This document shows, in pieces, positions 20,692 through 32,900 of a stretch of 64,000 bases of DNA (its first letter is position 1; the number at the start of each line of letters is the position of its first letter). A model generated the notes under the pieces. That model ran no database searches and was not told where the DNA came from. It saw only the letters and a list, made by a program, of their open reading frames with translations. The translations under genes were made by a program, and so were the position numbers. Source of the stretch: Nematostella vectensis (taxonomy: Eukaryota > Cnidaria > Anthozoa > Actiniaria > Edwardsiidae); the NCBI RefSeq assembly GCF_932526225.1, contig NC_064035.1:20697969-20761968 (forward strand), given 5' to 3'.

Positions 20692-22511
20692 CATTTTCCG
20701 TAGCCCAGCTAATGTAGGCCTTCGAGGGCAATTCGTCCAGGCAAGCAATGGAAAGATGGCATGGAAGGGACCTGTCAGACAGGTCCATTTAGATTGTGAG
20801 ACTTCTACTCACATCTCATTACTCATACCAAGATAAACCTGAGAGCAACTCGATTGATGATTATCTCACAGCATCACTCGTCGTGGTTGTATTCATCTGC
20901 CCACTGCAAGAGCTCCATGAAGGTGTCCCTGCGGTATGCAGGTGCAAACTCATGGCGTTGCTGGCACTGCTCAGAAAGCCGGTGAAGTCGCTCCATCTCA
21001 AATGTACGTGCCCTGGTTGTACGAGAATCCACTGCACGGAATCTATCCTCATTTACCAGAACACCCTCGTGGAAGGCGAAATCAGGGTCAGCATTGTCGC
21101 CTCCAGCTGACTTTGCTCTTGACAAAGCCACAAACAGTGGCTCATCTAGGCTGAACCAGTTTGGCCAGTGAAGTAGCATCATGGTTCTACAAAAGTCCTC
21201 CTGGAGCGGCTATGTAGCATAGGTGGAGCCACCACTAACGACTGGGACTTTTCCATTCTTGCATGCAAACTTGTACCAGGAGCACACTTCATCACGTGGT
21301 CTTGCTAGGTACTTGTCTAATGCTGTGCTGGATGTAGCTGTGTCCCCATTTCTTTCAGGACGGCGGGAACCCTTCATGGACAGATATGAGAACTGACGAG
21401 TGGATCGCCAAAGAGGAAGTCTACTGAGTTCAAACGAGGCCTCTGGTCCACTTACATCTCTCCTACCAACAGTTCTCATTAGCATTCGTGCACAAACAGA
21501 TCTACCAGACACTTCATCTGCAGAATCAACTGCATTTACCATGTCCTTAAAGAGGTCTTCAGTTGCTCCTGTTGGCATGCATAGGCACAAAGATAGTCTA
21601 CTATGGCTATGATGTCATCAGTGCTTGGGTTGTCAGGCGGTGAGTTTGACAGTATCACACTCAAGTCGCAGTTTGCTCTCCAGGACTGCAGGTTATACCT
21701 TGAGTGCTGTACAACTCTTGGGTGATCTCTTGCCATCTCTAGACGATCGGCCCCGTTGTGGTCTGCAACAATGTCCGGTTCTTCTCTTTTTGGTTTACCA
21801 CGGTGATATTCTGAGCCAAACTCCATACGGCAGACACGCTCTCCAGGTTGAATACCAGGCTCATCATGGCGAGGTGTATGAAGACAATAGTCTGAGCAGG
21901 CGTGAAGCCCTACACGGTTCAAAAGGATGGTCTTCAAGCATAGCCTCCTGCGTAGCATCCAAGTCTAGCAGCATCCTAACCAAAGGATCACTGTCCTCAG
22001 GAACCGGCTCAGCAGTTCCTTCTGGTGGGAGCCACAACTCCTTTTTTGATTCCCCATCCTGGTCTTTACCTAAAAGTAGAGGCAAATTTTAAATTTTCCC
22101 ATCTAAAAAAGAATCAAAGTTTAGATTACATATTTTATAACAAATAGATATCTAAAAAATGATTTTTGCCTGCGTCTGTCCTCTAATGCCCCAGCTAAAC
22201 ATTCAATCTAGTTTTGGTGAGCGCGCACGTTCATGCTGACGCCAAGCTTGTGTGTGTCTTCTATTAACACATGGACCCTGGTATCATATATATGGAGGTA
22301 GCGAGAATGGAGCAGGGATTTAGGCTTTCAGAAACACATGAAGTATCACAATGACATCAGGCTAATAAAATGATATTCTTACCGGCTGGGTGTCGAAGTT
22401 ATCCTTCACCCACTCATTCAGCCTGCGCACTTTCTCTGGTTTCGGGCACTCCTCTTGTACAGCTTGGTGAAGGAGCTCATGGGGCTGGCGATCTTCTCTC
22501 CAGCTCAACTG

Positions 22512-22520
22512 ATGCCAGTG
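22512..22520 (-). other. HUH catalytic motif of Helitron A Rep
   Basis: Codons for His-Trp-His within AKSRGQIHWHQLSW, the metal-binding HxH of Helitron Rep (often GLPHxH in other Helitrons). It remains intact although the gene is broken elsewhere. Confidence 0.8.
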
Positions 22521-23042
22521 GATTTGTCCACGTGACTTTGCAAACTCGTACCTGTACCAATAGTCACTTACTCCGAACACAGGTTTACAACATTCTCATG
22601 ATATGTCCGAGTGCGCATATCAAAGTAACTCACAACCAGATGGGTATTCTCTTGAACTGCCTTGTAACGGGCATTGCTGTCTTCAAGCAAGTTTACCGTC
22701 TCCCCAGTTGTCTCAAGGATATACTGCTCTAACAGTCGTCGTAGCGGAGGCCAGTAGAACTCTGCACAGCTACCAGTCATGAAGCCCACGTTTCTCGTTG
22801 ACCAAACACTGCACCATTGCTCTGAGTTCTCGACGCCGCTGGTCCCAATACTGTGAAGTCCCTCTGAGGCTTGCACCAAAGTACAAGAGCTTGTTGGCGA
22901 TGGTGGTGTCTCCTCTTGCCATGCGCTCTTGCAAGTCAGCCACAGTCATGTGGGGATCACCTAGCTGCTGGTCAACATAGTATCCACTCTGTTCCAGCGC
23001 TCGCTTCCTCATGATCATGTTATGGACCACGAACTTCCACAC

Positions 23043-23193
23043 CTTTTAAAAAAATATGCAATATGATAAAATGTACTTATATATATATAATGATGGGTAA
23101 AAATCTTTCGGGGACTCCCCATAAAAAAAGTCAAATATACTTGCCCCTCTACTGGGAAAAAAGTATCTTTACTGAAAACTAAGGAAGTTATAC
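23043..23193 (-). other. Copy-specific 151-bp intron in Helitron A
   Basis: On the minus strand the coding sequence reads CACAAG, then GTATAACTTCC ... TTTTTTTAAAAG, then GTGTGG. Splicing restores KHKVWKF, which is uninterrupted in copy B at about 33,090. The intron is bounded by a direct AAGGT duplication that supplies both its GT and its AG, as when a segment inserts into an AGGT site with target duplication. Confidence 0.75.
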
Positions 23194-25319
23194 CTTGTGC
23201 TTGATAAACCTTCCATCCTGGTACCACTCCAGATGCTCAGCCCACTCATGGAGATGGGGGGCTGTCCTTGGTCTATTTATATGGAAGTCACCAAGTCCAT
23301 ATGGGAATAAGCAGGGGAAGGCCATGGTGAAGAAATATGGTGTGGAGAACTCTGATGCTGGGGTCTCATCAGTTGATGGCCACGGAATGACAGGTCGCTG
23401 GGCACCATTCCTTAGAGCATTGTTGTCCTGTCGGTGGGCCTCTTCACCCTCATTGTTTACTTCACCTCCAGCATGATTATCATTGCCTTCTTCACTGATC
23501 AGCCTCTCTACTGCCGACTGAATCTGGTCCCTTACATTTACTCCTGGTTCAGGAAGAAGTATCCCGGAGACTGTAGAATCATCTGCATCGTCTGTCTCTC
23601 CAGGGTTTATCTGCTGTGGGGCAGGACCTTGATCATCCTCACGCTGAACATCACCTGCAAACTCAACAGTCCTGATGTCTGGGAGATCGCCATCTAGGGG
23701 AAGATTCTCAATGCGCTCCACATCAATGGTGACATCAGAATAAGCAGAATAAGCAGGTTGTTCTGCTGCAGCCAGTAAAGTGCATTCTCCACACGTCTTC
23801 TTCTTACCCTGAAGTCTTTGTGTGTATCATCCCTGCCTTGTCTTCTCACGCAGATAATGTCAACTTCTGAAGGCAGTCTAGGGAGTATTGTTGCTGGCTC
23901 ATGTACAGCTTGAGAAAAAGCTATACAATGTCCCTTTGCTGCAACCCCACCATGTTTCAGCAGATGCACATGGACGGTGGGAGCTAGTCTGGCAATCAGC
24001 ATTTATTCGGCATCTGTCATTCCTTGGAGCTGTTCAGGCAGTACACCAGGATCCATGTGGTTCTCGGCAGACCACATCTTGGGAACATTTTTATCCCTCT
24101 TACACCTTTGGCACACATCTAAAGGTCTGCTTGTCTTCCCCTGAGGTCGTCTTTCTTTGCAGACCTGGCAGTAAGTAAGGGTGTATGATAGCTGTTCGAG
24201 CTCAAATTTACGTATAGCACAGTATGCTCTCTCTTCTTGCTCTGTTGAACCTGCAGGCGGGGGAGGGGGTAGGTCTCCTATGACCTCTCTGAGCCTGCGT
24301 TCCTCCCTTGGCACCTTGCGTGCAATACGTCGATGCCTGTTTTGACGCTCATCTGCAGTCTCATAAATCCCTTGTGTCACATACTCATAATCAACACCTA
24401 CTGCACGTGCTCTATTAACAAGGTCAAGTGGCTCTTCAACTTGTTCTGGTGCATTAGTTGGTGTTTGTGTAGGTTCTACACCTTGTTCAGGAACAAACTC
24501 AACAACTAGCTCTGCAGCTGGTTCAGAAGCTGACTCCCCAGCTGTTTCCAGGGCAGGCACAACAGCTGATTCATGAGTTGTCTCAACAGCTTGTACCGTT
24601 GCACCTTCTTCAGGTCCAACAGCGTTTTCCTGGCTTGGTCCAGCTGGTACTGGCCTTAGAACTGTTTAGGAAAAATAAGCATGTTTTGAATCACACAAAC
24701 AAAAAAGAGATTAACTTTTAAGTCAAATTTCATAACGTATACAAATAAGTAATGGTTACCTTTGATAGGTGTACCTTAAAATCAATACAATAACAATCTG
24801 AACAAATGTTATAAATTTCAAAGTCATCTCCAAAAAGTATGGAATGCAATAAAGTTTATCAGGATTTGTGGGTGTTTTTACTTACCAGCAGTATCCCCTA
24901 TGCATACTGGGACAAAGTGTGTAGATGTACTGCTGCATGCTTGATCTTAAATAGATACGAAACAACAAAAACCTTGTTTTTCTCTGGCACATAAAAGAAA
25001 AAAGTGGAGGGGAGCTACCCTGAGTAGTGAACAGTAGACGATGTTTTCAGCTGATAAATTTACAAAATGTATGATATGAGTTTTATTAAGACATAAAAAT
25101 ATATATATAATATATTAAGATTTGTATATGTCAATGAAAATTTGATTTTACTTCTCAGCAATCTGTGGGGACGTATATACATACAAAACATGTGAGATTA
25201 CGCCACCAGGATATCTATAATTCTTTCACAATTATTAAAATCACTTTACTTACCCAAAGAGTCTTGGTGTGATAAAAGCATACCACTCTGTGTAGAAGCT
25301 TGCCTGTCGTCAGTACATC

Positions 25320-25854
25320 CTGGAAGAAAGGGGATTTCAGTATGAATAATACGACTCTTGGAGGGTATAAATGGCTGCAGTAAAATCCGTAAAATTGTGT
25401 CAATTTCTCTCTCGCTGCTATAGGATATGGTTGGTAAATGAACATTGCATGATCTGTGAAATAGGCCTTATAAACTGTATCTCTAATGAGCTAATCTGTC
25501 TGCAGGGCTGAATGATACTGTATGTTTTGCTTTTAAACTTAAATGCACATCTTAAAAGGTTTATTGAGCAAAACTGATAACCAGAATTTGTCAAAGCATT
25601 GTTATTATTAGGGTAACATCGCCACTCCGAAACAACATTAAAAGTTGTCCAGCTAATTACTAAGAATTTAGATGACTCTTACATTCCGATGAATTATACA
25701 ATTATTTTAATAAGGAGTTCTATGAAAAAGGAAAAGATAGAAAAGTGTTGTCAAATTAGAAAAAAATTACTCAATCTTTTTATTTATTCTATGAAGAAAG
25801 AAAAGATAGGTAGTATGTCAATGACTAGAGAGCTAAATACATCTAATAGTCTCT
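25320..25854. other. No gene recognised
   Basis: AT-rich. On the minus strand this is the 3' side of the Gypsy relic. Two similar phrases, tatgaaaaaggaaaagatag (about 25,721) and tctatgaagaaagaaaagat (about 25,790), may be remains of a 3' LTR or PPT, but no LTR could be delimited. Confidence 0.4.
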
Positions 25855-27197
25855 TTACAAGTCCAGACGTACTACAGGTTTAGGGGTACGCCTTGGGTAA
25901 CGCCTCACAGGTGTAGATGCCACGTCAGGTGGTGACTCAGTTGTACATGTAGGAACAACAGTCTCTGAAGATTTAGGTGAGACTTCAGGTAGAGGGGTAA
26001 CCTCAGGCTCAGGAAGAATGGGTTTAGAGGACACTACTGGAGTAGAGGGCAAAACAAAGCCACTCCCAGTCATAGCTGTAGCTGTAGTTGGTGGGGATGT
26101 GTGCTCCGCATCACCAGCTGCTAGAAGGTGATCAACATGTACATGACACATTCGTCCTCCAATACGTATCTGGTATGCTAGGGGACCGATTCTCAAGATC
26201 ACTGTTCCTTTATCCCACTTGTGTTTTCCTCTGAAGTTACGAACTAAAACAATGTCCCCTGGAAGAAACTCACGAGTTTTTGTTCGGCCACCATCATGCT
26301 GTTGCTTTTCCTTCATCTGACGCTCCTCAACATGCTGGGCCAGATTGGGCTGAAGCAATGCCAAACGTGTGCGAGGCTTACGCTTCAAGAACAACTCAGC
26401 AGGTGTCTGCCCAGTAACCGTATGGGGCGTGTTCCTGTACGAAAACAGAAAACTTGACAGCCGTTGCTGTAGCGATTTCCCCTGATCAAACTTGCTGGTA
26501 AGTAACGCCTGCTTGAGAGTTTGAACATATCTCTCCGCCTCCCCGTTAGAAGCGGGATGATAGCGAGGGACCCGTGTATGCCGTATTCCATTACTTTTCA
26601 TAAACATGTCCAGCTCACTAGAAATGAACGGTGGACCGTTATCGGAGACCATCTCAACTCGGTAACATTAGTTGGCGCAGGAGCCTCCACAACAGCCCGA
26701 ACTTTCTCTGGTGAAGGGTGGACACCCTCGGCATCAATGACATGACCGAGAAAACCGACCCTGTCCTCCAGGAAACTGCATTTCGACAACTTGAGAGAAA
26801 TTCCGTATTTCTCAAGTCTTTCCAGCACCGCCTCTAATCTTGCTTTGTGTTCCTGGTCACTCCTTCCAGTGATCAAAATATCGTCGATATAGTAAACAAC
26901 ACCATCAATGCCCTTGAGAATGGTGTCAATAGTAGATTGAAATACAGCAGGTGCGCTTGCGACACCAAAAGGCAACCGATTATACTGATAGAGCCCTTTA
27001 CAGGTGTTGACAGTGAGGAACTTCTTGGACTCCTCACCAAGAGGCAGTTGCTGATATGCATGCTTGAGGTCAAGTTTAGAAAACTTGGTACCACCTGCCA
27101 GAGCACTGAGCAAATCTTGAGGGTTAGGCAGAGGGTATTGGTCGACGTCCAAAACTGGATTCACCGTAACTTTGTAGTCTCCACACAAACGAACACT
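25855..27197 (-). pseudogene. Ty3/Gypsy pol relic: RT joined to integrase by a deletion
   Basis: The RT part (26,655-27,197) starts inside pol at RLCGDYKVTVNPVLDVDQYP and shows KFSKLDLKHAYQQLPL, YQYNRLPFGVASAPAVFQ and the catalytic VVYYIDDILI. It runs to PAPTNVTEL, where an internal deletion removes RNase H and the first half of integrase. Integrase resumes in another frame at SDNGPPFISSELDMFMKSNG, then PRYHPASNGEAERYVQT (second Asp and Glu of DDE), a GPY/F-like segment DKGTVILRIGPLAYQIRIGG and HVDHLLAAG, ending PRRTPKPVVRLDL at 25855. The 5' side is cut at about 27,198 where a plus-strand LINE begins. It is a different family from the 530-1959 element. Confidence 0.9.
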
Positions 27198-29997
27198 TCA
27201 TATACATCCCGACGAAGCAACGTATACTTGGAGAAACAAATCATTTACACGGCAAATTCGTATTGACTACCGGCAAATATCAGAATCACTTTTAAATGAG
27301 GTTAGAGAGTGTAAAATTATTGATGCCCCATCTCCGGATAATTCTGCTATTTGTTTGAGTCTCGGAAGGGACCCCGCAAAGAAACGAGGCCCTGGATTTT
27401 GGAAGTTTAACAACGCGTTGTAAAAAGATGAATCCTTTGTTGAAAAGATGCGAGAGAAGATCCCGGTTTTTAAGCAAAAATACACCGAACTTCACTATGA
27501 TAAAGGACTACAGTGGGAAATGTTGAAAATGGAAATAAGATCTTTATGTATACAGTAGAGCAAACGCAAAAGGAAAGACTGCAGAAACAAAGAGTTAGAT
27601 CTCTTAAGAAACGTAAATAGTTTACAAAGAATAGCTGAACAAGATCCAACACAGGAAAACGCCTCTAAATATTATGCTCAGAAACAAAAAATAGATAATA
27701 TCTTAGAAGAGAAAGCAAGAGGATGTATCACACGCAGTAAAAGTCGTTGGTATGAGGGGGAAAAAACTCGAATTTTTTTTAAACTTACAAAAGAAAAACT
27801 ACACTAGTAAATAGATACAAACTATAGATTTGAACGATGGCACAATTGTTTCTGAGGAAAAGGGAATTTTAGAAGCGGAAAAAAACTTTTATGAAACTCT
27901 GTACAGATCGTCCCTAGACAAGTCCAACTTGCCAGACGATTTGTATATTTTTCACACCAATGAGAAAACTAGAGAGACTACAGGCCGAGAGCTGCAAAGG
28001 TTTACTTTTTCCGGAAGAATGTCTTGAAGTTTTTAAAAACACCCAAAATGATAAAACACCTGGGTCTGATGGCTTGTCGTATGAATTTTACCGATTTTTT
28101 TGGGATCAAATTAATTCTCCCCTTGTAAAAAGTTTTAATCATGCATTTCGAACAGGCAAAATGTCCGTCGAACAGGGAAGAGGCGTCATATCTCTCATTC
28201 CAAAGAAAGATAAGAACAAGAAAAAATTAGAGAATTGACGACCGGTAACACTACTAAACACCGATTATAAAATAGCGACCGCTGCTATAGCACAAAGAAT
28301 AAAAAAGGTGCTCCCTGCTATTATTTGACCAAACCAAACGGGTTATATTGAAGTCAGATTTATTGGCGAAAATACTCGATTAATCAATGATATCCTTTAT
28401 TATACTGATCAACAAAAGCTTTCAGGAATTGCGCTTTTTATCGATTTAAAAAAAGAATTTGATAGCGTTGAGTGGTCATTTTTTCGCAAAGCTTTAGAGG
28501 CGATGAACTTTGGCCCTGATGTTGTTAAGTGGTTTTCGGTATTTTACAACCAGACATCAAGTTGTATTATAAATAATGGGATTGCGTCCCAGTTTTTTCC
28601 TGTACAATGGTGTCAGACAAGGTTGCCCGGTATCAGGAATTTTTTTTGCAGTAGCCATTGAGTTACTTGTTTGCGCAATACAGCACGACCCTAATATTAA
28701 AGGAATTAATGTCAACAAAAATGAGATTAAATATTCTATATACGCAGACGATTTGACTGTCTGTATGCTCCGGCGAGAAATTATTCGAACTGTTGAATAA
28801 GTGTCCGGTTTAGAGATTAATAAATCCAAAACTGACGCACTATGGCTTGGTCGCGATAAAGAGAAGCCCGAGACTTCATTGGCTGTGAATTGGCCTAGGC
28901 ATCCGATTAAAGCTCTTGGTTGCGCTTTCTTGTTTCCCACATTCCCACTTTCCATCCCGAAGATGGTATAATGACAAAATATGGAATAATAAAAATATTA
29001 AGATAGGAGGCAAAACTGTGTACTATAGGAAATGACATCAGGCAGGCATAACATATATTCACGATCTCTATTCTGCTAGAGGAGAAATGATTCCTATCTC
29101 AGAATTTCAAATTGCAATTTAGATTGCAATTTTCTTACAATCATGGGAGTGTATAATGCTGTTTCCCATTACGTCAACAAAGCAGCGATGGCAGATGACG
29201 AGCAACCAATGGATGAGGTTAAAGCTTTTAATCAAAAGGCACTCCTGGAACTAGGTACCTTAACATGCGCCGCACACCGAAAATTACTTGTGACAGCAGC
29301 CGCTGAAAAACGAATATTAGACTCTGGAGTTCCTTTGACCGAATTAGAAGATGTTTATACTTTACCATTTAAAGTCACATCTGAAACCTTTCTAAATGTG
29401 TTTCAGTACAAGATAGTGCACAATATTTTACCCTCTAATTCTCTTTTATTCAAAATGAATCTTTCTGAATCACCAAACTGCCAGTTCTGCAATGAACTGC
29501 ACAATCTAGAACATATCTTTGCCAAATGCCGAACGGCTATTGAATCTCATTTCTTGAAATGGTTCAAGGATAAGTCTAGTTTGGAGATTCTTCTTTCACC
29601 TAGAGAAATTTTGTATGGGTATAAGCCAAAGGAAAAAAGGTTTAAGGAGTAAATCACGCAATAATCATTGCAAAATATAGTATTTTTAGAAATGTTTCAA
29701 ACAAATTGGCTCCTTCTTTTGAAGATTTTCTTTCTCTTTTTAATGACAAGTTAAATATTGAGAGCGGTATAGCTAGGAAAAATCACAAAGAGAAGCAGTT
29801 CAACGGAAAGTGGAAAATGTTTTTGAAATAAGTTTTTTCCCCTCAAGCAGCATGTCTGCCTCCTTCGCGTGTTTGTGTGTAGTGTGATGTGTTATACGTA
29901 TTTGTAAATTCCCTTGTACTTGTGATGTAATGTAAAAGAAAAGTAAAAAATGTAAAAAAAATAAAAAGAATAAGAAAGACAAAAAAAAGGAAACACA
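27198..29997 (+). pseudogene. Tx1/L1-like LINE relic, plus strand
   Basis: It starts in the endonuclease-RT linker (TYTWRNKSFTRQIRIDYRQI, then RGPGFWKFNNAL and LQWEMLKMEIRSL). RT follows: ECLEVFKNTQNDKTPGSDGL, SYEFYRFFWD, ISLIPKKDKNKKKLEN, GIALFIDLKKEFDSVEWSFF (motif A), VRQGCPVSGIFFAVAIELLV (motif B) and YSIYADDLTVCML (motif C intact). The C-terminus (29,143-29,652) has FQYKIVHNILPSNSLLFKMN, CQFCNELHNLEHIFAKC, typical of Tx1/L1-like elements. It ends in an A-rich tail at about 29,940-29,997. Stops and frameshifts are many. It is the only large element on the plus strand. Its left flank is Gypsy pol and its right flank Helitron B, so the insertion was accompanied or followed by rearrangement. 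Confidence 0.85.
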
Positions 29998-32900
29998 AAA
30001 AGGCCTTCCTCATCCATTCTGCGAAGCAGACCCTCTCCATGAGTTCTGCCTGTTCTGCTGTAGTCGAATATGTACGCATTGACATGAGGACATCACGCAA
30101 CTGTCGCTCAGACTCTGCTTGCCTTATGATCTGTGTCAATTCACCTGCAGCATCAAAGCTAGTCCATACTAAGCGGCCATGATTGGATGGGGCACTACGT
30201 GAGTCAGGTATGTAAGCTGCACGTCATCTCCCATAAGGACCACAGCAGGAATACCCCCCAGGGCTCTTGTGATGTTGTACCGTTGTTCATCCCATACCTC
30301 ATGTGCTGTTCCATCCAGCCAAGAGTGGTGCGCCCAATCATAGAGCGCTCATCACCAATAAGAACGACCAAGTTCCGGCACTTTTCTTGTAACTTCCTCA
30401 GTACATTACCTGACTAGACGGCCAGCTCACGACACGATCTCCCACCAGTTGGCAATGAGAGAAAACTGTGGTCCCCTGCACCAAGAACGCAGCATTTCCA
30501 GTAGGCGTCACCACCTACTTACCAAACAGCTGAAGCACAAGACGTTGAATGCACTTGATCATGTACGACTTACCTGTGCCGCCAGTTCCAGATACAACAA
30601 GCCTCAAAGGCACGTAATCTTCTGCTTGTTGTAAGTACTTCTGTAGCGTTACTAAAATCAAACTTACAATAGACCTATGTTGCTTGTTGAGAGTAAGCGG
30701 CGGGACGTCTGGTAGTGTCAGCTCACTATCTACAGCAGAAGCTTCTTCTTCTATCTTGTCCTGAAGCCAGGCCTTTGGGTGAACGTCCTCTGGCACTGCT
30801 ACTGTTCATCTGCTCCAGTCAAAGTCCTCTCCGCCGTCGTCATACTGGAATTCTTCAACTCCTTCGTACATCTGGTTCGGCCCGGCATATACTTCAACCC
30901 AATCTGGCTGTTCAACTGCCGGTTCATTCTCATCTTCTGAGTCCTCGTACGGTCCCTCTGTAGACCCTTCTGCTTGCGGTGAAGCCTTTGCTACCATGCC
31001 CTTGACAAACATAGGACATTGATCGGTGAATACAAACCTCTCGAATGCATCCTTCAAAGTCTCATCCTCAGACTTCAATTCGTCCAGACTGAACCAGTTG
31101 GGCCAACGTAGCAACATCATCGTTCTGCTAAAGTCCTCTTGAAGTGGCAATGTTGCATACGTGGATCCTCCACTTACCACTGTGACTTTACCATTCTTGG
31201 CGGCGAATCGATACCACTAGCAAAACTCTTCACGCGCTCTCACAAGATACCTGTCAAGTGAAGAGCTTGAGGTGGCAGTATCTCCATTCTTCTCCATACG
31301 TCGAGAACCCTTTATTGAGATATACGAAAACTGTCGACTGCATCGCCTCAGAGCCAATCCTCTTAGTTCGAATAAAGCCTCTGGTCCACTGACGTCCCTC
31401 CTGCCAACTGTTTTCATCAGCATTCGTGCACAAATTGACCTACCTGAGACGTCGTCTGCAGAGTCAACAGCATTTACCATGTCTTTGAACATATCCTCTG
31501 TTGCACCTGTTGGCTCATTACCTTTACACGCGTAGGCACAGACATAGTCGACTATAGCATCTGTACTTAGGTTATCAGGGGGTGAGTTTGACAATATCAC
31601 GCTCATGTCACAGTTTGCCCACAATGACTGCAAATTATACCTTGAATGCTGCACAGCCCTAGGGTGCTCTCTTGCCATCTCAAGACGGTCAGCACCATTA
31701 CGGTCTGTAACAATGTCTGGTTCTTCCCTTTTTCCCGCGGTTGTATTCCGACCCAAATTCCATGCGGCAAGCCCGTTCCCCTGGTTGCATCCCAGACTCG
31801 GGGTGTCGTGGCGTATGGAGACAATAGTCAGAACAAGTGTGAAGTCCTACTCGGTTCACAAGCTGCAGGTAGTCCTGAAGTATTGCATCTTGCGTAGCGG
31901 CCAAATCCATGAGCATACTTACTAATGGATCCTTCTCACCTGTTGCCACTTGTGCTGTTCCCTCAGGTGGGGGCCAAAACTCTTTCCGTGGCTCCCCCTC
32001 TTCATCTTTACCTAGTATGAAATGTGAGTAATAAAATGGGCATTAATAGTGATGCAAGCCAGGGACTATTAGATATTTGAAGAAGTGAAATGGTGAATGG
32101 AATTGTTATGTGTGCTGGGGAGGGGGGGGGGGGTGGGCCTTTCCCTGTGCAGGTCAATTCCGTGCACATGTTTTATTAGTTGCCCACCACCTTTTCCTCA
32201 AATATCTAATGGTCCGTTCCTTAAACAACTGATCACCTACCATGTCGATGCTCTTAAAGAGGTTGCAGCAACATTAATCTAAGAATAGATATGTGGTATG
32301 TGTTTCAAAACGCATATTTTTATATTTTGAAGTAAAGAGAAAAGGATTTTACATTATTTTTTTGCAGTACAGCAGACTATTTTGACGTACCTCCTGGGTG
32401 TGACGCAGACATTGCAAAGGTGTGCTCTACCCATCCATTCAGCCTGCGAACTTTCTCAGGCTTTTGACATTCCTCAACCTCGGCCTGGTTAAGAGGTTTA
32501 TGCGGCTGACGATCACCTCTTATGTTCGATCTCTTCGATCACCAGCTTAACTGATGCCAGTGAATCTGTCCTCTAGACTTTGCAAACTCATACCTGTACC
32601 AATAATCACTAACTCCAAACACAGGCTTCACAACTTTGTCATGATAGGGTACGCATGTCAAAGTAACTTACCACTACATGGGTATTCTCCTGTACAGCTT
32701 TGAAACGCGCATTGTTGTCTTCCAGCAGGTTAACCTCCTCCCCTGTTCTATCTAGGACGTACTGCTCAAGAAGTCGTCTCAGTGGAGGGAAATAGAACTC
32801 AGCACAACTACCGGTCATGAACAAAGACGGGAGACCATGCCCCTCATTCACCATAAACTGCACCATTGCCCTCAGCTGATGGCGTCTCTGGTCCCAATAC

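Larger units (their letters stand above)
20874..25319 (-). pseudogene. Helitron copy A: Rep-helicase gene with introns, helicase deleted
   Basis: Small N-terminal exons (25254-25319, 24886-24945) precede a long exon from about 24,663. Landmarks: a Cys-rich patch (YCQVCKERRPQ, CQRCKRDKN), the Helitron-like N region (HINRPRTAPHLHEWAEH, FVVHNMIMRKRALEQSGYY, GTSQYWDQRRRELRAMVQ, MTGSCAEFYWPPLRRLL), then the HUH nuclease YRYEFAKSRGQIHWH. A shared intron is at 22070-22382 and a copy-specific one at 23043-23193. After NWFSLDE an internal deletion jumps to helicase motif VI, LFVALSRAKSA, and the C-terminus ends EYNHDE. Lesions include TAA at 24003 where copy B has Gln, and frameshifts near 23.7, 22.8, 22.6, 21.95 and 21.6 kb. 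Without a helicase it cannot transpose itself. Confidence 0.88.

Noticed and set aside
23195-23697. Plus-strand open frames across Helitron A
   Set aside because: Shadows of the minus-strand Rep frame; they contain no independent signal.
28557-28955. 132-codon minus frame opposite the Tx1-like LINE
   Set aside because: Antisense shadow of RT motifs B and C on the plus strand.
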